DNA of 64,000 nucleotides from Candidatus Latescibacterota bacterium (GCA_022823725.1 JAJEHL010000024.1:1-64000), one strand, 5' to 3'; positions 17,399 through 26,297 are shown, counted from the stretch's first letter. The notes: generated from the letters alone by a model not told the origin. Numbers and translations are program-made.

Positions 17399-18523
17399 AT
17401 GTTGAAACCAGCTTTAGCCCTGTTCCTATGGTTTTTTTGCCTTCCCTACGTCGCAACGGCAGAAGAAACCAGCGGATCTACCCTACCCAATGACTGGCCC
17501 TTATCGACACTTGAAGCGGAGGGGATCGATTCAGAACCGATTATCCAGGTCGCAAACCAGATACGCAGCCAGGATTACAAGAACGTCCATAGCTTTCTGA
17601 TCGTCAGAAATGCCAAGCTGGTATTTGAAGCGTATTACACCGGCACGGATGGTGCAAGAGGCGAGACCAAGTTCGGCGAACGAACCCTGCATGATACGCG
17701 GTCCGTTTCCAAGAGCATCACATCTACACTAATCGGCATCGCCATTGATCGTGGATATATCGACTCTGTGGATGTGCCGATGGCTCGTTTTTTTCCGGAG
17801 TATGTCCACCTCCTGGCGGAGGAGAAAAGGCGAATTACCCTGAAGCATCTACTGACGATGACCGCCGGATTCAACTGGGATCAATCTGGTACACATAACT
17901 CTGAGCCGGGTTCCCTCAATTCCGAAGCGCAAATGGAGAACGCCAGCGACTTCATAGCGTATGTGCTTTCCAGAGAGATGTCGGACGAACCAGGTTCACG
18001 GTTCAACTACAACAGCGGCTGTTATATCTTACTCGCCGGCGTAATCAAGCGGGCATCGGGTATGCATGTGGACAAATTTGCGGATAGCCACCTCTTTGCT
18101 CCACTCGGAATAGATCATTCAGAATGGTGGTACACCAAAAGTGGCTTGCCCCAAACGCATGCTGGCTTGAGACTCAGGCCGCGCGACATGGCCAGGATCG
18201 GCCAACTCTATGTGGATAACGGGCGTTTTCAAGGTAAACAGATTGTATCGTCAGCCTGGATCAGCGAGTCGGCGATGGGACATTACGACAACAAACGATA
18301 CGGGTTCGGCTGGTGGCTCGATCATTTTCCATACCGTGGACGATCAGTTGACGTTCTTGCTGCCGAAGGAAACGGCGGTCAGTACATCTTCGCTATCCCA
18401 GAGTTGTCTCTGGTCATCGTCTTCACGGGTGGCAACTACGGCTCGTCCGTAGCCAATCAGGCGTTCCGGATCGCGATTGATCACGTATTGCCTGCGGTCA
18501 GCGAGACAGATAATGGGAAATAG
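17399..18523 (+). CDS. exported serine hydrolase, class C beta-lactamase fold
   Basis: The 374-residue protein starts with a signal peptide (about residues 1-21, ending VATA-EE). It carries the penicillin-binding-type SxxK motif S102-V-S-K105 and the YxN motif in FNYNSGCY. The C-terminal region GGQYIFAIPEL replaces the third motif. These are features of the beta-lactamase/DD-peptidase esterase clan (family S12). A periplasmic esterase or peptidase is more likely than a true beta-lactamase. It starts 12 bases after the histidine phosphatase and is followed by a Nudix gene. Confidence 0.88.
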   Translation: MLKPALALFLWFFCLPYVATAEETSGSTLPNDWPLSTLEAEGIDSEPIIQVANQIRSQDYKNVHSFLIVRNAKLVFEAYYTGTDGARGETKFGERTLHDTRSVSKSITSTLIGIAIDRGYIDSVDVPMARFFPEYVHLLAEEKRRITLKHLLTMTAGFNWDQSGTHNSEPGSLNSEAQMENASDFIAYVLSREMSDEPGSRFNYNSGCYILLAGVIKRASGMHVDKFADSHLFAPLGIDHSEWWYTKSGLPQTHAGLRLRPRDMARIGQLYVDNGRFQGKQIVSSAWISESAMGHYDNKRYGFGWWLDHFPYRGRSVDVLAAEGNGGQYIFAIPELSLVIVFTGGNYGSSVANQAFRIAIDHVLPAVSETDNGK

Positions 18524-18546
18524 AATGACAGCTAAAAGGATAAACT

Positions 18547-19110
18547 ATGAGTGCTTCAGATAGCCACGAACAGCGAAAGCCGCGCCGATTATACCGGGAG
18601 GTAATCTACGAGAGCGCGTGGATGAATCTTTATGCCGATAAGGTAGAGTTTCCTCAAGGCAGGATAATTGATCGCCATTACTTCCTGGATTTTAAGAAGG
18701 AGGCAGTTGCTGTACTCGTTGAAAACGATGATGAACAGATATTGATGATCGAATCTTACCGATACATAACCGACTCTATTGAGTGGGAGATTCCAGCAGG
18801 AAGGATTGAAAAAGGAGAGTCTGTTCTGGAAGCTGCCAGGCGCGAAGTCATCGAAGAGACAGGGTATGATTCGAGTAATATGGAAGTGATCTACTCTTTT
18901 CATCCCTCCAATGGTATTTCAAACCAGGTGTTCCACATTGCGAAGTGTTTGGCAACAGGGGCCCAGAGGGAGTTTGACAGGAATGAAGTGAGAAGTGTAA
19001 GATGGTTTACTCGTGATGAAGTCAGTCAATTGATCAAGAAAAGGAAACTCAGGGACGGATTCTCACTGACCGCCCTTTTGCTCGAATTATCTCCCCAAAA
19101 ACATCGTTGA
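18547..19110 (+). CDS. Nudix hydrolase, ADP-ribose pyrophosphatase-like
   Basis: The 187-residue protein contains a full Nudix box, GX5EX7REUXEEXGU, reading GRIEKGE-SVLEAAR-REVIEETGY. The N-terminal domain (RLYREVIYESAWMNLYADKV) resembles the dimerising domain of ADP-ribose pyrophosphatases, so a nucleotide-sugar or ADP-ribose substrate is likely. AAAAGGATAAACT lies before the ATG. It sits between two serine hydrolase genes with gaps of 23 and 18 bases, consistent with one transcript. Confidence 0.9.
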   Translation: MSASDSHEQRKPRRLYREVIYESAWMNLYADKVEFPQGRIIDRHYFLDFKKEAVAVLVENDDEQILMIESYRYITDSIEWEIPAGRIEKGESVLEAARREVIEETGYDSSNMEVIYSFHPSNGISNQVFHIAKCLATGAQREFDRNEVRSVRWFTRDEVSQLIKKRKLRDGFSLTALLLELSPQKHR

Positions 19111-19128
19111 ATTATATATGGAGAATTC

Positions 19129-20442
19129 ATGCCAGACATGACCATTCAAGATCAGATTGATGCGATAATAGAAAAAGCGATAAATGAGACCCAATTGGTG
19201 GGAGCATCAGTGGGTGTTATGCGTCACAATGAGGTCATTTTTGCGCGGGGATATGGCTATGCAGATCTGAATAGAAAAGTAGAAGCTACTGAACATACTG
19301 TTTACCTAATTGGCTCAATAACGAAGCAATTTACGGCCCTCGCCATCATGGTTCTCGTTGAACAGGGCAAAGTGAACTTGAATGATATTATGTTGGACTA
19401 TCTGCCCAATTATCCCCAAAAAGATCATAAAGTCACGATTGATCAACTTCTCAACCATACATCGGGCATCAAGAGCTATACAGATATCGAGAAATTTTGG
19501 GAAATATCTGAACGCGATCTTTCCCGAGAGGAGATCGTTGATCTATTCTCATCAGAACCCGTTGAATTTTCACCCTGTGAAAATTTTCAGTACAATAACT
19601 CAGGGTATTACCTCCTGGGCTTGATAATCGAAAATGTATCTGGTATGCGTTATGCTGACTTTCTCAAAGCGAACGTATGGCAACCTCTGAAAATGTTTGA
19701 CACCCACTATTTGGGGAAAACCAAAAACGTCAAAAATATTGCAACAGGATATGACCAGGAGGATAATGAATTTGTTGGGGCGCGCCCCCTCGGTATGGAT
19801 AACCCATTCTCTGGCGGCTCATTGGGTTCCAGTGTATTAGACCTGCTGAAATGGCAGACTGCATTAAACGAGGATCAAATCATATCACGACAAAGCTATA
19901 ATAAAATGATTGAGCCAGGTCTTTTGACAAAGGGGAAACATACTACATACGGATATGGTTTTTTCATGAGCAACCTCAATGGACATCGCAAAATTGAGCA
20001 TGGCGGAACCATAAACGGATTTCGTGCCCAATTATCTACTTACCCTGACGAAGGTCTTACAGTCACTGTATTGTGCAACCACAACTCTGCCCCACAGGCA
20101 CAACTTGAAAGTCAGATTTCTCGCCTGATGCTGGGTATTCCCGAGACCCGGATACAGGAAATTCATTTGTCAGAGTCTGAACTCCAACTCTACACAGGAA
20201 ACTATAAGTGGTGTTCGACCATGGCACCTGTACCATTCCCAGTATCAGTTGCAGAAGGTACACTCAGAGTAAGTGGTCGTCCACTTCGAGCCATAGGAAA
20301 TCACACCTTTGTTTTTTCTACCGATCCGTATTACACGGTGACTTTCACAGTTAAAGATGGTAAATCTATAAGCTTTCGAGCTGAGAGAGAGGGCCAAATA
20401 ACGGACGCTCTTCGAGTCGAAGATACAAGGAGTCAACAATGA
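19129..20442 (+). CDS. serine hydrolase, class C beta-lactamase fold, no signal peptide
   Basis: The 437-residue protein has SxxK as S63-I-T-K66, YNNSGYYLLG for the YxN motif and HGGTINGF for the third motif. A C-terminal beta-rich domain of about 90 residues resembles the DUF3471-type domain of related esterases. Unlike the homologue at 17399 it has no export signal, so it is probably cytoplasmic. TATGGAGAATTC precedes the ATG. Its stop overlaps the start of a 41-residue open reading frame (ATGA), which links it to the acetyltransferase downstream. Confidence 0.9.
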   Translation: MPDMTIQDQIDAIIEKAINETQLVGASVGVMRHNEVIFARGYGYADLNRKVEATEHTVYLIGSITKQFTALAIMVLVEQGKVNLNDIMLDYLPNYPQKDHKVTIDQLLNHTSGIKSYTDIEKFWEISERDLSREEIVDLFSSEPVEFSPCENFQYNNSGYYLLGLIIENVSGMRYADFLKANVWQPLKMFDTHYLGKTKNVKNIATGYDQEDNEFVGARPLGMDNPFSGGSLGSSVLDLLKWQTALNEDQIISRQSYNKMIEPGLLTKGKHTTYGYGFFMSNLNGHRKIEHGGTINGFRAQLSTYPDEGLTVTVLCNHNSAPQAQLESQISRLMLGIPETRIQEIHLSESELQLYTGNYKWCSTMAPVPFPVSVAEGTLRVSGRPLRAIGNHTFVFSTDPYYTVTFTVKDGKSISFRAEREGQITDALRVEDTRSQQ

Positions 20443-20564
20443 AGTATCCGGGTGTAAAAGCGCTTACATTCAGGGGGTTTCCGACTGATGAGCCTACCCT
20501 GCCCCTTGAGACCTTCGATGTAAGCGCATCTGACTTCGATGATCTGGTCGAAAAACTGACCTGA
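20439..20564 (+). CDS. 41-residue small ORF coupled to both neighbours
   Basis: This short frame starts at ATG 20439, overlapping the preceding stop, and has an excellent ribosome binding site (AAGGAGTCAACA). It encodes 41 residues, acidic at the end (SDFDDLVEKLT). It stops with TGA at 20562-20564. The next codon in the same frame is a GTG from which the acetyltransferase frame continues. It may be a real small protein, a leader that couples translation, or the first part of a longer acetyltransferase interrupted by a nonsense change. The good binding site supports translation. Confidence 0.5.
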   Translation: MKYPGVKALTFRGFPTDEPTLPLETFDVSASDFDDLVEKLT

Positions 20565-20573
20565 GTGATTTCA

Positions 20574-21344
20574 ATGGCACACATCGTCGCACAACTGGAT
20601 CCAGCAGATTTCGCCGAACTCGCGAATACTCTGGGTGATACCCCCGAGACTGTGGTGGAAGTACACCTTCTGAGAAAGAAACTGTGTAAGGCCTTTGTAG
20701 CAGGCAGTCCCTCCTCCTTCAGCGCGGCTATCGTCCAGAGCCACTTTGATCCAGAAGAACTCATGGGATTTGGGACCGAGGCGCGAGCGCTGTGGGAATT
20801 GCTTCAGTTAGTGGAGGGTTGGGATTGTATAAGCGTGAATCGACAATGCGCCAAACCGCTTGGTGATCTGATAGAGAATTCCGACGGAGCAAAAGTACGC
20901 TACTATGACGACGTTTATCATTCGTTGACGAGACCAGTCCAACTGTTCACCAATGACCATGTCCGCGAATTGACCACTCAGGACCAATCCTTGATTGCCT
21001 CTGCCCCCACCGAAATACAGGGTGGTGGTTACGAGGATATGGAAACAATGCTCTCAGAGGGAATTGTGGCGGGCGCTATTGATGCGGGGCGACTGGTGTC
21101 CATAGCCCACACAAGCGGCGTCACTGATCTTCACGGTGAGATTGGCGTTGGTACTCTCGAACCCTGGCGAAAAAGAGGCCTGTGTAGTGCCGCCGCCTCG
21201 ATAGTATCGAATCGGCTTCAGGAACAAGGACGAGTTCCGGTTTGGAGCACGGGAGAGGACAACTTTGCCTCATTGCGAGTTGCGGCAAAACTCGGCTTTC
21301 GAGAGGTCTCCCGCAGGACCTACGTGATTCTGATCAAAAGTTGA
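20574..21344 (+). CDS. GNAT family N-acetyltransferase
   Basis: From the ATG at 20574 the protein has 256 residues; a GTG at 20565, directly after the TGA of the small ORF, is an alternative. The C-terminal half has the acetyl-CoA binding pattern EIGVGTLEPWRKRGLCSAAA, and the last strand reads SLRVAAKLGFREVSRRTYV, as in GNAT enzymes. The N-terminal half is a divergent GNAT-like domain. Neither start has a good Shine-Dalgarno sequence, so translation probably depends on re-initiation after the small ORF. Substrate unknown. Confidence 0.85.
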   Translation: MAHIVAQLDPADFAELANTLGDTPETVVEVHLLRKKLCKAFVAGSPSSFSAAIVQSHFDPEELMGFGTEARALWELLQLVEGWDCISVNRQCAKPLGDLIENSDGAKVRYYDDVYHSLTRPVQLFTNDHVRELTTQDQSLIASAPTEIQGGGYEDMETMLSEGIVAGAIDAGRLVSIAHTSGVTDLHGEIGVGTLEPWRKRGLCSAAASIVSNRLQEQGRVPVWSTGEDNFASLRVAAKLGFREVSRRTYVILIKS

Positions 21345-21421
21345 ACAATCTTTAATAAGCAGAAGACGTGCTTCCCCGCCTCAAAGAGAGATCCTTCAAT
21401 TATTAAGACTGGAGAGTCTGA

Positions 21422-22021
21422 ATGAGTACATGGCGCGAATTGACATTCCCGACCAATGCCTTGAAGGAAAAGATAATCGTTATCGAGGATGATCGCGCAA
21501 ACATACTTGCCGATCCACTTCGTTGGCTCATCCTCGAAACCCTTGGAGAAGGAAAATCGGTTGCAGAAATTTCTCAGACATTGCAAATTACCGGTGCCCG
21601 GGTACTATACCACTTAAAAAAGCTGGCAGAAACAGGTGCCATACAATTGGAGAAAGATAAAACTGTCCCCCATGAATGGCGTTGTTCGCCAGCAGCGAGT
21701 AAAATTCGCGTTAGAAAGGACCTCCTGGCGAACAACCAGATTGCAGAGGCCATACCATCTGAGGTCGTCAACCAGTTCAATCAAGCATTTCGCGAAGCTG
21801 CCGAAGGCTTGTACGGTTCGACATTCCAGACATCAGTCAATCACAACCGCGCGCGGCTATCTGAAGAACAGGCATCCGAATTTGGTCGTCGATTATTGGC
21901 ACTTATAGAAGAATACTTTCCGCCCGGAAAAGGAGATCGGTCAGGCATCAAATACGGATTTTATGGGATACTCACACCAATTGATCTCCATCCTCTTGAG
22001 GACTCTGAAACCGAGGAGTAA
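21422..22021 (+). CDS. ArsR-like winged-helix transcription regulator
   Basis: The 199-residue protein has an N-terminal winged helix typical of ArsR-type regulators: ADPLRWLILETLGEGKSVAEI, then the recognition helix region ARVLYHLKKLAETG. The C-terminal half (about residues 100-199) is acidic and helical with no metal-binding Cys pattern. It may bind a small ligand. ACTGGAGAGTCTGA leads to the ATG. It stops 18 bases before the FAD oxidoreductase, so it may autoregulate that gene and the AAC(3)-like gene. Confidence 0.85.
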   Translation: MSTWRELTFPTNALKEKIIVIEDDRANILADPLRWLILETLGEGKSVAEISQTLQITGARVLYHLKKLAETGAIQLEKDKTVPHEWRCSPAASKIRVRKDLLANNQIAEAIPSEVVNQFNQAFREAAEGLYGSTFQTSVNHNRARLSEEQASEFGRRLLALIEEYFPPGKGDRSGIKYGFYGILTPIDLHPLEDSETEE

Positions 22022-22039
22022 AATACAGGAGATGTCGAT

Positions 22040-23311
22040 ATGGAGCACATAAAAGACAATGTAGATATTCTGGTCATAGGTGGTGGGACAGCGGGCACCA
22101 TTGCTGCGATACAAGCTGGGCGCACGGGACTTCGCACAGCCCTGATTGAATCCGGCAGCCAGCTCGGTGGAGTAACCACAACGGGTGGGGTTTCGTTTCC
22201 AGGCCTTTTTCACGCCTGGGGAAAGCAGATTATTGCGGGTATCGGATGGGAACTCGTTACAAAAGCTGTGGCACTTGACAGTGGAAAATTGCCAGATTTT
22301 TCAGTACCTCCCGAGCGCCATTGGATGCACCAGATTCGCATCAATGGTCCAGTATATGCCGCACTCGCCGAAGAAGCCTGTACGCAAGCAGGTGTGAAAT
22401 TGCATTTCTACGAAATACCCGCTCGGGTTTCAGAAACGGACAAAGGCTGGACAGTAGAAACCACAGGCAAAAACATGCGCCGTACGATACGGGCCAAGCA
22501 GTTAATTGATTGTACTGGCGGTGCCAATATTGTCGGGCAGATCGGTTTTCCCCGTTTGCGCGAAGAAGAAACCCAACCCGGTACATTGATTTTTAAACTC
22601 GGTGGTTATGATGTCGAATCACTGGATGAGGAGGTCATTCAGACGCATTTTCTTGCTGCCATTAAAGATGGTCGCTTGCAGCATGGCGATGTAATGAATC
22701 CACGGGTGCGATTTATCGGTTATCTTCGAAACGGCGGAAATGCCCAACATGTATTTGGTGCTGATGCATCAACCTCTGACAGACATACAAAAACCAACAT
22801 AGCAGGGCGGCAGGCGCTATTGCGGATTTTGCGTTTTGTGCGCTCTCTACCAGGGTGCGAAAACGCCTGTGTTTTGCAAGCTCAGGCTGAAACAGCCGTG
22901 CGTGAGACCTATCGCATTGTTGGCGATGTGCAAATAACCCATGAAGATTACACGAGTGGACGGCTTTTTGACGATGCCGTATCCTATTCGTTTTATCCCA
23001 TCGATCTCCACGACCGAGATGGCATCAAACCCAGGCCGCTATCCAAAGGGATCATTCCCACCGTCCCTCTTCGCGCGCTTATCCCTAAAGAGAGTCGCAA
23101 TTTGCTGGTCGCTGGTCGCAGTGTGAGCAGTGATCGACTGGCGAATTCCGCTTTACGAGTACAGGCTTCATCCATGGCTATGGGACAGGCTGTGGGCGCT
23201 GCCGCCGCATTATCTGTACGTCTGGAAACCACACCTCGAGAAGTTCCAATTTCCGATTTACGCGAATTGCTTTTGTCACATGGCGCAGTTGTACCTGGTG
23301 TAGATGAATAG
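22040..23311 (+). CDS. FAD-dependent oxidoreductase
   Basis: The 423-residue protein begins with a dinucleotide-binding motif, LVIGGGTAGTIAAIQAGRTG (G14-G19 as the core), and ends with NLLVAGRSVSSDRLANSALR, the second FAD-contact region. Together with the LIDCTGGANIVGQ strand this fits the FAD_oxidored (Pfam PF12831) group, which acts on unknown organic substrates. It lies between the ArsR-like regulator (18 bases upstream) and the AAC(3)-like gene (44 bases downstream). The three probably form an operon. Confidence 0.88.
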   Translation: MEHIKDNVDILVIGGGTAGTIAAIQAGRTGLRTALIESGSQLGGVTTTGGVSFPGLFHAWGKQIIAGIGWELVTKAVALDSGKLPDFSVPPERHWMHQIRINGPVYAALAEEACTQAGVKLHFYEIPARVSETDKGWTVETTGKNMRRTIRAKQLIDCTGGANIVGQIGFPRLREEETQPGTLIFKLGGYDVESLDEEVIQTHFLAAIKDGRLQHGDVMNPRVRFIGYLRNGGNAQHVFGADASTSDRHTKTNIAGRQALLRILRFVRSLPGCENACVLQAQAETAVRETYRIVGDVQITHEDYTSGRLFDDAVSYSFYPIDLHDRDGIKPRPLSKGIIPTVPLRALIPKESRNLLVAGRSVSSDRLANSALRVQASSMAMGQAVGAAAALSVRLETTPREVPISDLRELLLSHGAVVPGVDE

Positions 23312-23355
23312 AGGATTATGATAAACGATAAACCTGATCTAAAAACGAGAGGACA

Positions 23356-24168
23356 ATGGCGAAAACAGATTTGCCGGTAATTACACGCAGCAGGCTGGTA
23401 TCTGACTTATCAAAACTGGGACTTGTCCCAGGCGATACCCTGATGCTGCACGCTTCTGTCAAGGCCGTCGGCTGGATCGTCGGCGGACCTGATATGGTGA
23501 TTCAGGCACTTTTGGACGTGATTGGACCTGCGGGCACCTTGATGATGTATATAAAATGCGAGGAGCCTCTGAACGAAATTGAGGACTGGCCAGAGGACTG
23601 GCAAAAAGCGTACATGGCAGAATGCCCACCATTTGATCCCAATCGGACACGCGCCTTTCGCAAATGGAGTATCCTCACAGAGTACCTGCGAACATGGCCC
23701 GGCGCGTATTGCAGCAACCATCCCGAGGCGAGAATGGCGGCAGTTGGTGCAAAAGCGAAGTGGATAACATCAGATCATCCCCTCCAGTTTGGTTATGGCG
23801 CAGGCTCCCCTCTCGCAAAGTTGTGCAAAGTCAGAGGACTAATACTACTGCTTGGACCACTCTTTGATAGCCTGACAATTCTACATCACGCAGAGCATAT
23901 TGCTGATGTGCCCAACAAAAAAACCGAGCGCTATCGGTGGCCCATCTTGCGTGATGGCAAGTGCGAATGGATAGAATTCGAGCAGTTTGACACGTCTGGT
24001 GGCATCGTCGATTGGCCCGATGGCGACTATTTCCTTCGCATTGTAGAGGAATATATGACCCAGGCAAGCTATACAACGGGACGAGTTGGAGCCGCAGACT
24101 CTTATCTATTCGACGCCAAAGATCTGACCGATTTCGCCGTTTCATGGTTAGAGGAGCATTTCGGTTAG
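23356..24168 (+). CDS. AAC(3) family N-acetyltransferase
   Basis: The 270-residue protein has the family features LMLHASVKAVGWIVGGPDMV near the N-terminus, GPAGTLMMYI, then SNHPEARMAAVG and YGAGSPLAKLCKVRGLILLLG. AAC(3) enzymes acetylate the 3-amino group of aminoglycosides, but chromosomal members in soil and marine bacteria often have other amine substrates, so resistance is not implied. GAGAGGACA precedes the ATG. The gene is convergent with the dioxygenase gene at 24188, from which it is separated by 19 bases. Confidence 0.88.
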   Translation: MAKTDLPVITRSRLVSDLSKLGLVPGDTLMLHASVKAVGWIVGGPDMVIQALLDVIGPAGTLMMYIKCEEPLNEIEDWPEDWQKAYMAECPPFDPNRTRAFRKWSILTEYLRTWPGAYCSNHPEARMAAVGAKAKWITSDHPLQFGYGAGSPLAKLCKVRGLILLLGPLFDSLTILHHAEHIADVPNKKTERYRWPILRDGKCEWIEFEQFDTSGGIVDWPDGDYFLRIVEEYMTQASYTTGRVGAADSYLFDAKDLTDFAVSWLEEHFG

Positions 24169-24187
24169 CCGAAGAAGTTGCCAGCAC

Positions 24188-25027
24188 TTACAGCCCCGGT
24201 GCTTCAATAAAACGCGTCAGTTCACAGATTTTACCGTCCAAACAGATCGGTGGTCGATCTGGATTCATTCCCCAGGGATCGGACATTTTCTGTATCGTCT
24301 CCTCATCAGCTTTGGACATATAAACACTCGCTTTGCCAATCCGCGGACGATCTGAGAAATTAGCGGAAGATCGGTGGATCAAATCTTGATGCCACACAAT
24401 CACATCGCCAGGATCAGTCTCAATAAGAACCACATCGGCCTCGGAAAACCCATGCTTAAAGGGATCCATCTCCCTCAAAATCTTACCCGTATGCTCGTGC
24501 TCCAAACGCCCCAGAGTATGCGATCCAGGAATCAGCTCCATACATCCATTTTCAACATCTGCCGCATCCAGCCCCAGCCAGAAATCAAAAAGCACAGGCA
24601 CGGGTATGCCTTCTGAGCCATCGAAAGGACTCGCATCCTGGTGCCACGGCACCTCACCGCCACAACGGGGAGGCTTCATAAAGAACCCACCGCCATTAAG
24701 TGGATAAATATCGGGACCCAACACTTGCATAGCCAATGCGATAAGCCTGGGGTGTGCAGCAGAATATTTCCACAATACCCGATCTCGAAACGAAATCTCA
24801 TTGATCCAATCAAATCGCAACAGAGGATCGGGATGGTTCTGGTATGCCTCATCCTTCACATCTATAATTGCCCGAATCTTATTGCGGTAAAAATCAATAC
24901 GGCGCGCAATCTCTCGCAATCGATCCTTACAAACCTCGATATCCGAATCGCTCAGGACACCCTTTTCTACAAAATAACCGGTATCGAGCAAAATCTCTCG
25001 TTTCGACCTCACACCTGCATTTGCCAT
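24188..25027 (-). CDS. phytanoyl-CoA dioxygenase (PhyH) family protein
   Basis: The 279-residue protein is a non-haem Fe(II)/2-oxoglutarate oxygenase. The facial triad is H129-Q-D131 (in VPWHQDAS) and H218 (in WHQDLIHRSS), with R227 as the likely 2-oxoglutarate anchor. A GGGAGCAGAAG binding site precedes the ATG at 25027. There is no signal peptide. It is one of four PhyH-type enzymes in the window. Such enzymes hydroxylate varied small molecules, and substrate cannot be predicted. Confidence 0.9.
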   Translation of the reverse strand: MANAGVRSKREILLDTGYFVEKGVLSDSDIEVCKDRLREIARRIDFYRNKIRAIIDVKDEAYQNHPDPLLRFDWINEISFRDRVLWKYSAAHPRLIALAMQVLGPDIYPLNGGGFFMKPPRCGGEVPWHQDASPFDGSEGIPVPVLFDFWLGLDAADVENGCMELIPGSHTLGRLEHEHTGKILREMDPFKHGFSEADVVLIETDPGDVIVWHQDLIHRSSANFSDRPRIGKASVYMSKADEETIQKMSDPWGMNPDRPPICLDGKICELTRFIEAPGL

Positions 25028-25263
25028 CTTCTGCTCCCTGTACTAAAACGCAATCTCCCCACAGATCATTGCATAATATTTGCTTTTTTCAGATATTAAA
25101 GGATATGCCCCTCGCTTCTTGCTCATCCGCAACTCGAATATATCCCTTAAAATGGGCAAAGTCGAGTCTAAAGGAACTTCGGCTATCATAAATGCCAGAG
25201 TTTGATAGCAAAGCACTGCAAGGCAGTTTTCGACTTCCGATTGATCATGAGGGAGACAAAACC

Positions 25264-25626
25264 GTGAACATATATCGCATCACCGCAATGGTTCCAATAA
25301 CCGATTTGGATCAAGCTCTCACCTTCTACTCACAAGGCTTAGGACTCCAGGTCATTCAGCGTAAAGACGAGTGGGGCCACGCCCTTCTGGAAGGTGAACA
25401 CGGTTGCCAGGTGATGATAGACCGATCCATTCGCACGGAATCGAACGCCTCAACCGTCGTTTACTATTATACGTCCGATATTGAAAAGTTAAGAAACCGC
25501 GTGATCGCCGCTGGTTTTGAACCCGACCCTATCCGTGTAACTTTTTACGGCATGACAGAATTTCGAGTTCGCGATCCCGATGGTAATCAGGTCTGGATCG
25601 GCGCGCGTGAGGCTTCCACCACTTGA
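25264..25626 (+). CDS. VOC family (glyoxalase/bleomycin resistance-like) protein
   Basis: I choose GTG 25264 because AGGGAGA lies just upstream and the domain begins at once (NIYRITAMVPITDLD); an ATG at 25192 would add 24 residues without a good binding site. The 120-residue protein shows the single VOC repeat pair: ALTFYSQGLGLQVI, then EFRVRDPDGNQVWIG. Members are metal-dependent lyases, dioxygenases or drug-binding proteins. It ends just before the promoter of the HigBA pair. Confidence 0.85.
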   Translation: MNIYRITAMVPITDLDQALTFYSQGLGLQVIQRKDEWGHALLEGEHGCQVMIDRSIRTESNASTVVYYYTSDIEKLRNRVIAAGFEPDPIRVTFYGMTEFRVRDPDGNQVWIGAREASTT

Positions 25627-25630
25627 CATA

Positions 25631-25659
25631 TTGACATAGCATGGGTCCCGTGTTATGAT
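25631..25659 (+). promoter_or_regulatory. near-consensus promoter for higBA
   Basis: TTGACA at 25631-25636 and TATGAT at 25654-25659 are separated by exactly 17 bases. The -35 is the second copy of a perfect 8-bp tandem repeat TTGACATA (25623-25630, 25631-25638). Transcription should start near 25666, which is the first base of the toxin ATG, so the message would be leaderless. The repeat is a candidate HigA operator. Confidence 0.65.
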
Positions 25660-25665
25660 GCGACT

Positions 25666-25959
25666 ATGATTCAATCATTCCGGCGTACCGGCACTGAGGA
25701 TATTTTCAATGGACGGGACACACGTGCCGCACGCGGTACTTGTCCATCGTCATTGTGGACTGTAGCCGCACGAAAGCTCGAACAACTGGACTCAGCCGAT
25801 GAACTGCGCGACCTGCGCAGTCCACCTGGCAACCATCTCGAGGTCTTGCGGGGCAGGCGGTCTGGGCAACACAGTATTCGGATCAATGATCAATATCGGA
25901 TTTGCTTTGTGTGGTCGGATGCTGGGCCCTGGGATGTCGAGATTATTGACTATCACTAA
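25666..25959 (+). CDS. higB: HigB-type toxin of the RelE/ParE superfamily
   Basis: The 97-residue protein aligns along its length with HigB ribosome-dependent mRNA interferases: MIQSFRRTGTEDIF at the start, then RSPPGNHLEVLRGRRSGQHS, then IRINDQYRICFVW and DVEIIDYH at the end. Basic residues in the middle would contact mRNA. The antitoxin gene follows by 23 bases in the usual toxin-first order of higBA. No Shine-Dalgarno sequence precedes the ATG, which coincides with the predicted transcription start. Confidence 0.9.
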   Translation: MIQSFRRTGTEDIFNGRDTRAARGTCPSSLWTVAARKLEQLDSADELRDLRSPPGNHLEVLRGRRSGQHSIRINDQYRICFVWSDAGPWDVEIIDYH

Positions 25960-25982
25960 TCACTGAATGAAAGGTATCGACC

Positions 25983-26297
25983 ATGGTACGTATTCCAACA
26001 AATCGTGTTCCAACTCATCCGGGTGAGATGCTACTGGAGGAGTTTCTAAATCCTTTGGGTTTAACGCAACGCGAATTGGCTGACGCCATTCATGTTCCTT
26101 ATCATCGGGTCAACGAATTGGTGAATGGTCACCGTGGTATGACGCCGAGCACAGCCTTGCGTCTGGCAAAATATTTCGATGTGTCACCCGGGTTTTGGAT
26201 GAATCTCCAACTTCGCTGGGATCTGTATCAAACGATCCAATCTGAGGCTCAAGAATTAGAGACGATTGAACCACATGACATAGGACTTAAAGTATAA
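25983..26297 (+). CDS. higA: HigA-type antitoxin, XRE family helix-turn-helix
   Basis: The 104-residue protein opens with the HigA signature RVPTHPGEMLLEEFLNPLGL. A Cro/CI-type helix-turn-helix follows (LTQRELADAIHVPYHRVNEL) and then RGMTPSTALRLAKYFDVSP. It neutralises HigB and represses the shared promoter in characterised systems. AAAGGTATCGACC precedes the ATG at 25983. It lies 23 bases after higB. Confidence 0.92.
   Translation: MVRIPTNRVPTHPGEMLLEEFLNPLGLTQRELADAIHVPYHRVNELVNGHRGMTPSTALRLAKYFDVSPGFWMNLQLRWDLYQTIQSEAQELETIEPHDIGLKV

Noticed and set aside
17399-20442. Beta-lactam resistance from the two class C fold proteins
   Set aside because: Both have SxxK and YxN motifs, but one lacks an export signal and the overall sequences look like esterases or peptidases of the S12 clan.
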